A DNA stretch of 64,000 nt, from assembly GCF_001027285.1 (NCBI RefSeq), contig NZ_CP011509.1:7464501-7528500 (forward strand), in the 5' to 3' direction. The position numbers were made by a program, and so were the translations under genes. The notes below the pieces were generated by a model. It did no database searches, was not told the DNA's origin, and was given only the letters and a program-made list of their open reading frames with translations. The stretch comes from Archangium gephyra. Its GTDB lineage: Bacteria; Myxococcota; Myxococcia; Myxococcales; Myxococcaceae. This document shows, piece by piece, positions 34,605 to 43,040 of the stretch. Within the stretch, counting starts at the first letter, position 1, and every line of letters starts with the position of its first letter.

Positions 34605-35044
34605 GGAATCCTCACCTGATTCCAGTTGTAGATCGCCTCTGGCCAGAAACCATGAACCTTGCAGTAAGCCATGCAGGTTCCGCAGATGGACTGGTCATAG
34701 ACACGGCCTGGCTTGGTATCACCGCCCGCCTCCACACACCTGTTGTAATAGTCCTCGCACCGATCCTTCGTGTCCTGCTCCGGCGCTCCAGACTCACCCG
34801 TAGCGGGCTGCTTGCCCGTACCGGGTGGCATGACTGGTCCGGGGCCTTGAGGTCTGGGCGCCTTGGGTGCCACCCCCAACTGCTCACAGGCCGCTGCCGA
34901 TCCGTTCTTGCACGCGCAATCCAGTGTGCTCGCACAGTCTGGGCCAGGTCCGGGTCCCACGGACTGATGCAACTGCCGCGGACCGATGCCAGCACAGCCC
35001 ACGAGACAGAGGCACGTCAGGAGCAGCCAGACGAAGGAGTGCAT
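34589..35044 (-). CDS. Cys-rich lipoprotein of pair 3
   Basis: A 151-residue lipoprotein (lipobox LVGC near residue 16). After a short Pro/Gly-rich stretch come DCASTLDCACKNGSAAACEQLG, a Pro/Gly linker, and a C-terminal domain with CEDYYNRC (C-x6-C), then CGTCMAYC and an aromatic FWPEAIYNW motif. Lipoproteins with this C-x5-RC...C-x2-C layout and a downstream partner recur in myxobacterial genomes and resemble SitA-like outer-membrane-exchange toxins; this is from memory. GGAGGA abuts the ATG at 35044, unusually close, so the start may be slightly upstream (TTG at 35056). Less GC-rich than neighbours. Confidence 0.7.
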   Translation of the reverse strand: MHSFVWLLLTCLCLVGCAGIGPRQLHQSVGPGPGPDCASTLDCACKNGSAAACEQLGVAPKAPRPQGPGPVMPPGTGKQPATGESGAPEQDTKDRCEDYYNRCVEAGGDTKPGRVYDQSICGTCMAYCKVHGFWPEAIYNWNQVRIPCPGI

Positions 35045-35140
35045 TCCTCCATCCAAGCACCCACGTCCTTCCCGAATGCACAGCCCACACAGCCCACCGT
35101 CCACCACCCGACTTGGACGGCTTCGTGAGCAGCGAATGTC

Positions 35141-36004
35141 CTACTGGAGGAACTTCCACGCCACGAGCGAGCAGAAGCCCCCGTAGTAGAGCACCGCACT
35201 GGCGATCTCCACGAACCGCCGCACGCCCCTCGCACTCCGTGGGGAGAGCCACGCCCCCGTGAAGGCCACCAGCTCGGCCAGGACGCGCCAGATGCTCGCG
35301 AACAGCACCAGCAGCGCGGTGAAGTAGGTCCAGTACGTGAAGAAGCTCCACAGGTACGGACCCAGCCCGTACATCTGGTACTGCGCGAACGGCCCACCGT
35401 AGGTGATGCGCTGGTTGAGCTGGAACATGATGACGGCGGGCACCAACGGGAACAGCACGAACTTGAGCGCCAGGCCGTACCAGCGCCGGCGGATGACCGT
35501 GGCCCGGGCGTGCTCGAAGGCCGTGAGTGGGTGCTCCACCTCCGTCCCCATCGCTTGCAGCACCGGCAGTGGATCCGCCACCTGCAACGCGTACTGGAAG
35601 TCTCGCCCCGACTTCATCCGCAGCGACAGGCCCGCCCCCGGCAGCGGCAGCCGCCACACGCGGGCGGACTCCACCGAGGTGACGGGGAGCTCGAACCGAT
35701 CACCCCGGCGCTCCAACACGAACTGTGACGGCTCGACGGAGAAGGTCGCGGCGGTGAGCCACCGGATGAGCCGGGTGAGGCCAAACAGGGCCAGCGCGCT
35801 CAGGGCGAGCCAGCCCGCCAGTGCCGGAGGCCTGGGGTTCATCGCCCCCGTGAAGGTGCCAACGACGATGAGCGCCGAGGCACACAGGATGTCCGCCGTC
35901 ATCAGCACCTGGAGCAAGGCGCTGACGAGTCGCAGGGCGAGCGGGTAGGCGTGGACCTGGAAGCTCAGGGCTACGGGTGCATCGGCGGCAGGCATGGGGC
36001 TCAT
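35141..36004 (-). CDS. Multi-pass membrane protein of unknown function
   Basis: A 287-residue protein with about five hydrophobic helices (for example LVSALLQVLMTADILCASALIVVGTF, GWLALSALALFGLTRLIRWL, FTYWTYFTALLVLFASIW). Between the second and third helix lies a soluble beta-rich part (FSVEPSQFVLERRGDRFELPVTSVESARVWRLPLP) that resembles bacterial PH-like membrane domains. No enzyme motif is seen. ATG at 36004 is preferred; 35995 is an alternative. It is divergent from the 213-residue gene at 36071, the two sharing a 66-base intergenic region. Confidence 0.7.
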   Translation of the reverse strand: MSPMPAADAPVALSFQVHAYPLALRLVSALLQVLMTADILCASALIVVGTFTGAMNPRPPALAGWLALSALALFGLTRLIRWLTAATFSVEPSQFVLERRGDRFELPVTSVESARVWRLPLPGAGLSLRMKSGRDFQYALQVADPLPVLQAMGTEVEHPLTAFEHARATVIRRRWYGLALKFVLFPLVPAVIMFQLNQRITYGGPFAQYQMYGLGPYLWSFFTYWTYFTALLVLFASIWRVLAELVAFTGAWLSPRSARGVRRFVEIASAVLYYGGFCSLVAWKFLQ

Positions 36005-36070
36005 GGGGGAACGGATTGCCCGGGCGGCAGGGGGCCCGTAGCATACGAGTCCCGGAGAACAGGGGCGAGA

Positions 36071-36712
36071 ATGGGTTCGCAGCATCCCGAGTACGAGCGG
36101 CACGTCGACAATGACGGCGTGACACGCATCCAGCGGAAGCGCACCGGCAGCGGCATGTGGATCGTCGGGCTGGGGCTCGGCTTCACCATCGTCTGTCTGC
36201 TCTTGAGTGCCTGGCTCGTGGCCTCGCCAGCTCCCGTGCCCACCACTCCCGAGCCCGAGCCCGTGAGGCTCGCGCAGGGTGCACCCGCGCCCTCCCCCAC
36301 TCCGTCCCGTCCCGCCCCGAAAGCGGCCCCGCGGCCCCAGAACGTCCCGGCCCAGCCGTCCGAGCCCGCTCCCCAGGAGGAGCCCGTGGTACAGGACGCG
36401 GCGCCCTCTGGACCCGCGGAGGGCATCAACCTGTACCGCCCGGGGACCAGCCCCCTCAAGCAGGGCATCATCGTCCCCGAGAACTTCGAGCTGCCTCCCG
36501 GCTTCGTGCGCCACTACCAGTCCACGGACAACGGCGAGGGCATCAAGCCGATCCTCATGTTCCATCCGGACTACAAGCCGGTGGACTCCAAGGGAGCGCC
36601 GGTCGAGCTGCCCTCCAACCGGGTCGTCCCACCCGAGCTGGCGCCTCGGGGCATGCCCATCGAGATCCTGGAGCTGCCCGAAGGGCCAGAGGGAGTGGAG
36701 CCCATTCCATGA
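36071..36712 (+). CDS. Pro-rich single-pass membrane protein upstream of lnt
   Basis: A 213-residue protein. A basic N-terminus with YERHVDNDG is followed by one membrane helix (MWIVGLGLGFTIVCLLLSAWLV, about 29-50), a Pro/Ala/Glu-rich periplasmic spacer (to about 130) and a compact C-terminal segment (LPPGFVRHYQ...GIKPILMFHPDYKPV). No known domain is recognised. GGGGCGAGA lies just before the ATG. Its TGA overlaps the ATG of lnt (ATGA), so the two are translationally coupled; an envelope role is inferred from that. Confidence 0.75.
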   Translation: MGSQHPEYERHVDNDGVTRIQRKRTGSGMWIVGLGLGFTIVCLLLSAWLVASPAPVPTTPEPEPVRLAQGAPAPSPTPSRPAPKAAPRPQNVPAQPSEPAPQEEPVVQDAAPSGPAEGINLYRPGTSPLKQGIIVPENFELPPGFVRHYQSTDNGEGIKPILMFHPDYKPVDSKGAPVELPSNRVVPPELAPRGMPIEILELPEGPEGVEPIP

Positions 36713-38358
36713 GCGCGATGGGGGTCCGCGCGAAGCGCCTGGCGCTCCTGCTGCTCGGCGTGGCGGGCACCGCGGGCCTGCTGTGGTTGTTCGGCAGCCA
36801 GGAGCCCCTCTGGGTCTCGGCCGGCTGGGTGTCGCTCGTCCCCTGGTTGTGGGTGCTGGACCGGGCCACCTCCCGGCGTGAGACGGTGCTCGCGGGCGTG
36901 GCCATGGGTTGCGCCTTCAACGCCGCGCTCTTCGGGTGGTTCCCCGGCTCGCTGCAGAGCTACTCCGGGGCGCCCCTGGCGGTGTGCTGGCTCGCCTTCC
37001 TGGTGCTGTCGCCCTTCATGGAGTTGCAGTTCATCACCTTCGCGCTGACCCGCTACCACCTGCGGCGCACCACCGAGCAGAGCCCTCGGGCCTTCTGGCG
37101 CGTCACGCTCACGGGCGCGCTCGTGTACGTGGGCACCGAATGGGTGAGCCCCAAGCTCTTCGCCGTGACGCTCGGGCAGGGCTTCATCGCCTCCGAGTCC
37201 CTGCGCCAGGGCGCCGACATCGCCGGGACGCATGGGCTCACGCTCGTGCTCGTCATCGTCAACGCGTGCGTGCTCGAGGCCGGCAGGGTCCTCATGGCCC
37301 ACGGTGTGCGCGAGGGCTCGCGGCGCGCACTGGCTCCGGCTGCCGCGGTGGCGGCGCTCGTGCTGGTGTGCTTCGGGTACGGCCAGTTCCGCTACCGGCA
37401 GGTGGCCACGCTCGAAGCGCCCAGGCAGCAGCTCTCGGTGGGCGTCGTCCAGGCCAACATCACGAAGTACGAGAAGCTCGCGGCGGAGATGGGCATGTAC
37501 GACGTGGTCCGGATGATCCTGGACACGCACTACCGGCTCTCGGCCGAGCTGCTCCAGAACCGGAAGCTGGATCTGCTCATCTGGCCCGAGACGGTGTACC
37601 CGACGACCTTCGGCACGCCCAAGAGCGATGCGGGCGCCGAGTTCGACGCGGAGATCCGCGAGTTCGTCTCGCGTGGCCAGGTGCCCCTGCTCTTCGGCAC
37701 GTACGACCTGGAGCAGGAGCGTGAGTACAACGCCGCCATGTTCCTGGGTCCGGGACGCAACGGGGCGCTGGAGCGCTCGGCCTACCGCAAGACGATGCTC
37801 TTCCCGCTGACGGAGTGGGTCCCCGAGCTGCTCGACTCGCAGTGGCTGCGCGAGTGGCTGCCCTGGACGGGCTACTGGAAGCGGGGGCCCGGTCCCCAGA
37901 CGATGGCGCTCCAGCTCGGCGGAGGCCGGGCGATCACCGTCGCGCCCCTCATCTGCTACGAGTCCATCTTCCCCGGCTACGTCGCCGAGGAGGCGCGCCG
38001 GGGAGCCGAGCTCATCATCACGCTGTCCAACGACTCGTGGTTCTCGGGGACTCCAGCGCTCAAGCAGCACCTCATGCACGCGGCGTTTCGCAGCATCGAG
38101 ACGCGGCTGCCGCAGGTGCGCGTCACCAACTCGGGCATCTCCGCCCTCATCAGCCCCACGGGCGAGGTGCTCGCCGAGGTGCCGGACGATCACCGCGCGA
38201 GTCTGGCCATGACGGTCCCCCTGTCTCCCCGCGTGCCCACGCTGATGGTGGCCTGGGGGGACTGGCTGGGCCCCACCGCCCTGGTGCTGAGCGGGGTGCT
38301 GCTCCTCGCGCCGTGGGTCCTGGCGCGGCGCAAGGCCCGGCAGGCCGTGTCTTCCTGA
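36709..38358 (+). CDS. lnt: Apolipoprotein N-acyltransferase Lnt
   Basis: A 549-residue inner-membrane enzyme that adds the third acyl chain to the N-terminal Cys of lipoproteins. Six N-terminal helices (to about 225) are followed by the periplasmic nitrilase-like domain with the catalytic triad Glu294 (LIWPETVYP), Lys361 (YRKTMLFP) and Cys416 (LICYESIFP), and a last helix near the C-terminus. NDSWFSGTPALKQHLMHAAFRSIETR is the conserved closing motif. The genome around it encodes many lipoproteins that would be substrates. Coupled to the upstream Pro-rich membrane-protein gene. Confidence 0.95.
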   Translation: MSAMGVRAKRLALLLLGVAGTAGLLWLFGSQEPLWVSAGWVSLVPWLWVLDRATSRRETVLAGVAMGCAFNAALFGWFPGSLQSYSGAPLAVCWLAFLVLSPFMELQFITFALTRYHLRRTTEQSPRAFWRVTLTGALVYVGTEWVSPKLFAVTLGQGFIASESLRQGADIAGTHGLTLVLVIVNACVLEAGRVLMAHGVREGSRRALAPAAAVAALVLVCFGYGQFRYRQVATLEAPRQQLSVGVVQANITKYEKLAAEMGMYDVVRMILDTHYRLSAELLQNRKLDLLIWPETVYPTTFGTPKSDAGAEFDAEIREFVSRGQVPLLFGTYDLEQEREYNAAMFLGPGRNGALERSAYRKTMLFPLTEWVPELLDSQWLREWLPWTGYWKRGPGPQTMALQLGGGRAITVAPLICYESIFPGYVAEEARRGAELIITLSNDSWFSGTPALKQHLMHAAFRSIETRLPQVRVTNSGISALISPTGEVLAEVPDDHRASLAMTVPLSPRVPTLMVAWGDWLGPTALVLSGVLLLAPWVLARRKARQAVSS

Positions 38359-38440
38359 CGGGAACCGCGCCAGGGGTCGTGCCGGAATGTCAGGGGCGCG
38401 GTTCCCGGGTGCCAGGCGGTCCCTCGGAGGACCTCCGCGC

Positions 38441-39073
38441 ATGCCGGTTGCATTGCCACACCACATGCGTTGGTGGAAGCTCGTGTCCGCGATTCTCGCC
38501 CTCGTCCTCGCGGCCTGCATCGCCTTGTTCCTGGGCCCGCTGTTGCCCTCCGGCATGAGTCTGGAGTGCCACGACATGTGGTTCGGGCCGCCCCGCGTCC
38601 TCTATGCCTTCCTGATCGTCTGCGTCGCCCTCCTGGGCATGCTGCTGTCTGGCGGTGTCCTCGCGCTTCCCCGGCTGGGACCCTGGCTCCGCACATGGGG
38701 ACCCCCGCTCGTCACCGGGGCCGCGCTCCTGCTCCTCGCCGCCTTCGTCCTCTACCGGCTCAACGAGAGGAACTTCTCGCTCCTCTCGCCCGGCGGACGC
38801 GACCGCACCGGGAACGACCACGGCAAGTGCCCGCGCCTGCACCTCCGTTACTGCGCGATCGCGGCGGTGGCCCTGTGGGGCGCCACCCTGCCGCTCTTCG
38901 TCTCTCGGCTCCGCTCCTGGCGCTGGTCCCTGCTCTCGCTGTTCTCCGCCAGCGCCGTCTGCCTCTTCTTTCTCTGGCGCGTGGGTTCACTCGACGACTT
39001 CACCGCACTGCCGTCCGAGGAGGACTGGCGGTATCTCGCCTGGTTCATCCATGCCCGGTTGTTCAAGGCGTGA
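38441..39073 (+). CDS. Membrane protein of unknown function
   Basis: A 210-residue protein with about five hydrophobic helices (LVSAILALVLAACIALFLGPLL, VLYAFLIVCVALLGMLLSGGVL, PLVTGAALLLLAAFVLYRL, YCAIAAVALWGATLPLFVS, LSLFSASAVCLFFLWRV) and short polar loops, one with GRDRTGNDHGKCPRLHLRYC. Not recognised. ATG at 38441 follows GGAGGA; 38465 is an in-frame alternative. It is 82 bases after lnt and may share its transcript. Confidence 0.65.
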   Translation: MPVALPHHMRWWKLVSAILALVLAACIALFLGPLLPSGMSLECHDMWFGPPRVLYAFLIVCVALLGMLLSGGVLALPRLGPWLRTWGPPLVTGAALLLLAAFVLYRLNERNFSLLSPGGRDRTGNDHGKCPRLHLRYCAIAAVALWGATLPLFVSRLRSWRWSLLSLFSASAVCLFFLWRVGSLDDFTALPSEEDWRYLAWFIHARLFKA

Positions 39074-39115
39074 CCCCGGCCGCCTCCCCGGATTGGCCAC
39101 GCGAAAGACCGGCCC

Positions 39116-39126
39116 TAGGCTAGGCT
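39116..39126 (+). promoter_or_regulatory. Tandem TAGGCT motif before the ECF sigma gene
   Basis: Two overlapping TAGGCT hexamers (39116-39121 and 39121-39126) lie 27 bases before the ATG at 39154, with a GGGGAG ribosome site between. They fit the TAGRCT pattern seen before other genes here and may be a -10 element. No -35 is evident. Confidence 0.3.
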
Positions 39127-39153
39127 CGCGCGGCGAATCCACCAGGGGAGCCC

Positions 39154-39921
39154 ATGTCAGCACCCACGCGAGACAACGGTGAGGATGCACTCGAGGGACT
39201 CCCTCGGGCCGGCCCCAGGAAGTTCTCGACGACGCGCTGGAGTCTGGTCCTCGCCGCGGGCCATGGCACCTCGTCCGAGGCGCACGAGGCCCTGTCCACG
39301 CTGTGCGGGCTCTACTGGTACCCGCTCTATGCCTTCACCCGGCGCCAGGGACGCGGACCCGAGGACGCGTGTGACCTCGTCCAGGGCTTCTTCACACGGC
39401 TGCTGGAGAAGAACGACCTCGCCGGCGTGGATCGCCAGCGCGGCCGGTTCCGCGCGTGGCTGCTCGCCTCGCTCAAGCACTACCTCGCCAACGAGTGGAA
39501 CCGGGAGCGGGCCCAGAAGCGCGGCGGCGGCCTGACGCCCCTGTCCATCGACGCCGAGACCGCCGAGGGCCTCTACCAGCACGAGCCCTCGCATGGGCTG
39601 ACGCCCGAGAAGCTCTACGAGCGCCGCTGGGCCCTGACGCTGCTGGAGCACGTGCTGTCCACACTGGAGCAGGAGTGCACCCGGCTCGGCAGGCAGCCGC
39701 TCTTCGAGAAGCTGCGCGGCACGCTGACGGGAGACGCGGGGCAGCTCCGCTACGCGGAGGTGGCCGAGGCCCTGGGCATGAGCGAGGGGGCGGTGAAGGT
39801 GGCGGCCCACCGGCTCCGCGGCCGGTACCGGGAGCTGCTCCGGGAGGAGATCGCCCAGACGGTCGAGCAACCCGAGGACATCGAGGATGAGATCCGCCTG
39901 CTGCTGGTCTCCCTGGAGTAG
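39154..39921 (+). CDS. ECF-type sigma factor linked to a Ser/Thr kinase
   Basis: A 255-residue RNA polymerase sigma factor. Region 2 is LCGLYWYPLYAFTRRQGRGPEDACDLVQGFFTRLLEKNDL; region 4 is LRYAEVAEALGMSEGAVKVAAHRLRGRYRELLREEI. The starting FSTTRWSLVLAA and long linker mark it as a member of the ECF groups that lie next to membrane Ser/Thr kinases, found in planctomycetes, acidobacteria and myxobacteria; no anti-sigma gene is present. The kinase gene follows 18 bases downstream, so phosphorylation may control the sigma factor (inference). Confidence 0.9.
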   Translation: MSAPTRDNGEDALEGLPRAGPRKFSTTRWSLVLAAGHGTSSEAHEALSTLCGLYWYPLYAFTRRQGRGPEDACDLVQGFFTRLLEKNDLAGVDRQRGRFRAWLLASLKHYLANEWNRERAQKRGGGLTPLSIDAETAEGLYQHEPSHGLTPEKLYERRWALTLLEHVLSTLEQECTRLGRQPLFEKLRGTLTGDAGQLRYAEVAEALGMSEGAVKVAAHRLRGRYRELLREEIAQTVEQPEDIEDEIRLLLVSLE

Positions 39922-39939
39922 CACCGCGGCCCGACGCAC

Positions 39940-42063
39940 ATGACGACTCCCGCGCCCACGCCCCTGTGCCCCCAGTGTGGCTCGAACCTGAGCGCGGCGG
40001 GCCTGTGCCCCCGCTGTCTGCTGCTCGGCGCGCTCGACGAGGAGCCCGAGCTCCATCCGGTCTCCGGCCTCCCCTCGCGCTTCGGGGACTACGAGCTGCT
40101 CGAGCTCCTGGGCCGGGGAGGCATGGGCCGGGTGTACCGCGCGCGGCACCTGCGCCTGGAGCGCGTGGTGGCCTTGAAGATGCTCGTGGGGGGCGGGCTG
40201 GCCAGCGAGGCCGAGCTGCACCGCTTCCGCGCCGAGACCGAGGCCGCGGCCCGGCTGGATCATCCGAGCATCGTCCCCATCTACGAGGTCGGCGAGCACG
40301 ACGGCTGCCCCTACTTCACGATGAAGTACGTGGAGGGCGGCAATCTCGCCGACAACCTGGAGCGGTTCCGAGGCAATGCCCGGCGAGTGGCCGAGGTGCT
40401 CGCGGTGCTCGCGCGGGCGGTGCACCACGGACACCAGCGCGGCATCCTGCACCGCGATCTGAAGCCGGCCAACGTGCTGCTGGATGCCGGGGGACGGCCG
40501 CACGTGGCGGACTTCGGCGTGGCCCGGCACCTGGAGAAGGAGGCCCACCACACCCGGTCCGGCATCGTGGTGGGCACGCCGGGCTACATGTCACCGGAAC
40601 AGGCCGCCGGACGCTCCAGGAACCTGACCACCGCCACCGACGTCTACGGCCTGGGCGCCATCCTCTACGAGCTGCTCACGGGCCAGCCGCCCTTCACGGC
40701 GGACACCCCCACCCAGGTGCTCCGGCGGGTCCTCGAGACCGAGCCCACTCCACCGCACCAGCTCGCGCCCGGCATCGATCGGGACCTGGAGACGCTGTGT
40801 CTCAAGTGCCTGGAGAAGGATCCGGCGCGGCGCTACGGCTCGGCGGAGGAGCTGGCCGAGGAGTTGGAGCGTTATCTTCGGGGCGAGCCCATCCTCGCCC
40901 GGCCCATGGGGAGGGCCGCTCGGGTGTGGCGGTGGTGCCGGCGGCACCCGGTCCCCGCGGGGCTGGTGGGCAGCATCGCCTGGCTGCTGCTCGTCACGGC
41001 GGGGGCGGCCATCACCGTGGCACAAGCGCAGGTGGACGATCGGCGCAGGGAGGAGCTGAGCACGAACATCTACGCCGCCCGCACGGTCGCGGGCACGGTG
41101 CTCTTCAAGCTCGAGGAGTACAGCGACGCCATCGAGCGGGCCGCCAGCTCGCCCCGGTTGCGCGAGCCGCTCCTGCGCCATGATCTGCCCGCCCTCCAGG
41201 GCTTCTGCCGGGAGATGTACGAGGCGCACGAGGATCCCCGGCTCGGCCTGAAGCTCCCGGGTGGGGAGTCGCCGTTCGACAGCTGGTTCATCGTGGATGC
41301 CCAGGGGACGGTGCTGGCCCGCTGGCCCGAGCCATCCCGGGACTTCCTGGGGAAGAACTTCGCGTGGCGCGACTACTTCGAAGGCGCGAAACGCAACGCG
41401 CTCGCGCAGCGGGTCCAGCCCTACATCTCACGCGCGTTCCTGTCCGAGGCGGATGATCGCCACCGCTTCGCGATCTCCATTCCGCTGCTCGATGCGGAGG
41501 GGGGATGGAGGGGAGTGCTGGTGGGCATGGTGGGCACCGGCGCCACCCTGGGTTCCCTGCGCCTGAGCGATCCGGACGAGGCCCGGCACCGGACGGCCGT
41601 GCTCGTCGCGCCTCGGGACAGGAACCGGAGCGAGGCCGGACAGCCGGCCCCCGGGGGTTACATCATCCTGCTCCACGAGGCGCTCGGGCACGGCGAGTCC
41701 CTGCCACTCGATGGAGGCCTGGCGCGTGAGCTCGACGAGGTGCGCAGGTCCCTGACCCTCGCGGAGGGCGAGCAGCTCCGGATGCCCGAGCCCTGGCCCA
41801 CCGTGACGCTCGCCGAGCACCGGGATCCACTCGCGACAAGGGAGGGACCCTGGCTCGCGGCCCTGGCACCGGTGGGCTACACGGGGTTCGTCATCATCGT
41901 GCAGACGCCCGCCGACGCGGCCTTCGAGATGGACAAGACGCTGGCCCGCCGCCTGGTGCTGTGGGGCGGCGTGCCCTTCCTGCTCGGGGAAGCGTTGCTC
42001 GGGCTCGTGTTGTGGTCCGCCTGGCGTGCGACGGTCCGGTGGCGCGAGTCCCGGGAGACATGA
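39940..42063 (+). CDS. Membrane Ser/Thr protein kinase with Cache-like sensor
   Basis: A 707-residue Hanks-type kinase. A Zn-ribbon (CPQCGSNLSAAGLCPRC, residues 9-25) precedes the kinase domain (about 48-320): glycine loop LGRGGMGRVYRA, VALKML lysine, HRDLKPANVLL catalytic loop, DFGVAR and GTPGYMSPEQA. A membrane helix (about 340-362) leads to an extracytoplasmic sensory domain (about 370-655) with Cache-like stretches (FIVDAQGTVLARWP, RDYFEGAK, AISIPLLDAEGGWRGVLVGMV), then a final membrane helix near the C-terminus. It sits 18 bases after the ECF sigma gene, its probable target. Confidence 0.93.
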   Translation: MTTPAPTPLCPQCGSNLSAAGLCPRCLLLGALDEEPELHPVSGLPSRFGDYELLELLGRGGMGRVYRARHLRLERVVALKMLVGGGLASEAELHRFRAETEAAARLDHPSIVPIYEVGEHDGCPYFTMKYVEGGNLADNLERFRGNARRVAEVLAVLARAVHHGHQRGILHRDLKPANVLLDAGGRPHVADFGVARHLEKEAHHTRSGIVVGTPGYMSPEQAAGRSRNLTTATDVYGLGAILYELLTGQPPFTADTPTQVLRRVLETEPTPPHQLAPGIDRDLETLCLKCLEKDPARRYGSAEELAEELERYLRGEPILARPMGRAARVWRWCRRHPVPAGLVGSIAWLLLVTAGAAITVAQAQVDDRRREELSTNIYAARTVAGTVLFKLEEYSDAIERAASSPRLREPLLRHDLPALQGFCREMYEAHEDPRLGLKLPGGESPFDSWFIVDAQGTVLARWPEPSRDFLGKNFAWRDYFEGAKRNALAQRVQPYISRAFLSEADDRHRFAISIPLLDAEGGWRGVLVGMVGTGATLGSLRLSDPDEARHRTAVLVAPRDRNRSEAGQPAPGGYIILLHEALGHGESLPLDGGLARELDEVRRSLTLAEGEQLRMPEPWPTVTLAEHRDPLATREGPWLAALAPVGYTGFVIIVQTPADAAFEMDKTLARRLVLWGGVPFLLGEALLGLVLWSAWRATVRWRESRET

Positions 42064-42182
42064 GGCCGTGCCGCGCTGGCCGGGCGATGGGGCAAGCGCA
42101 CGAAAGCCGCTCTCATCCAGCGGCGTTGGAAGCAGCGGCTTCCATACGCAACTTCTCCAAAAATAGAGCAGGAGAAGAAGCC

Positions 42183-43022
42183 ATGCAGGAAAGGAAGAGA
42201 GCGCTCGCCTGGTGTGTGTTGGTGTTGCTCATCGGTCTTCCCGCGATGGGCGCGACGGTGAAATCCATTCCGATGCCCGAGCCGGGAACCTGGTCGGTGG
42301 ACACCACCGGCAGACTCCGGGCCGAGACCCTCGCGGAGCTGAACCGGATTGGAACGCAGGTCAATGCGTCCGGCCAGGGGCAGCTCGCCATCGTCATGGT
42401 GGACTCGACGGAGGGACGGCAGCCTCGCGCCTTCGCCACCGAGCTCTTCAATCACTGGGGCGTCGGGCATGCGGAGCGGAACGATGGAGCACTCCTGTTC
42501 GTCGCCATGGACGATCGCAAGGTGGAGATCGTCCTCGGGGATGGCGTGGACTCGGCCGAGGACATCCAGCGCAGCGATGCGGTGATGGCCCGCATCATCC
42601 CCCTCTTCAAGCAAGGAGACGCCGACAGCGCGGTGCTCGAGGGGACGCAAGGGTTGAGCGCATTGCTGGCCCAGCATCCCGCCAGCACCGCTCCGGGCAC
42701 CGGTATGTCCCTGGGTGGCGGGTTGGCGGCGCCGAATCAGCTCAGCGAAGAGAGCGGCTCACGGAGTTCCGGCGGCTCTCCCGCCTTCGGACTCTTCGTG
42801 GTCGCCGCCGTCATCGCCGGGATCGTGGCGATATTCAAGATGGACAAGAACTCCCGTGGGCCCCGGAAGCCCCGCCGTTCGACCACCACCACCACCACCC
42901 CTTACTGGGGAGGTGGAGGCTTCTTTGGCGGTGGCGGCTACTCTGGCGGCGGTGGCGGAGGTGGAGGCGGCGGCTACGGAGGCGGCAGCTCGTCTGGAGG
43001 AGGCAGCAGCGGGAGCTTCTAA
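42183..43022 (+). CDS. TPM-domain protein with Gly-rich tail
   Basis: A 279-residue exported protein. Signal peptide (about 5-24) followed by a TPM domain (about 40-180: QLAIVMVDSTEGRQPRAFATELFNHWGVG, GALLFVAMDDRKVEIVLGDGV), one membrane helix (FGLFVVAAVIAGIVAIF, about 205-222) and a very Gly/Ser-rich tail ending GGGSSGSF. This is the YgcG/TPM-phosphatase architecture; in plants and some bacteria the domain has phosphatase or photosystem-assembly roles. The Gly-rich tail is usual for the family. GGAGAAGAA precedes the ATG. Confidence 0.88.
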   Translation: MQERKRALAWCVLVLLIGLPAMGATVKSIPMPEPGTWSVDTTGRLRAETLAELNRIGTQVNASGQGQLAIVMVDSTEGRQPRAFATELFNHWGVGHAERNDGALLFVAMDDRKVEIVLGDGVDSAEDIQRSDAVMARIIPLFKQGDADSAVLEGTQGLSALLAQHPASTAPGTGMSLGGGLAAPNQLSEESGSRSSGGSPAFGLFVVAAVIAGIVAIFKMDKNSRGPRKPRRSTTTTTTPYWGGGGFFGGGGYSGGGGGGGGGGYGGGSSSGGGSSGSF

Positions 43023-43040
43023 CACCCACCGCGCCGGTAC

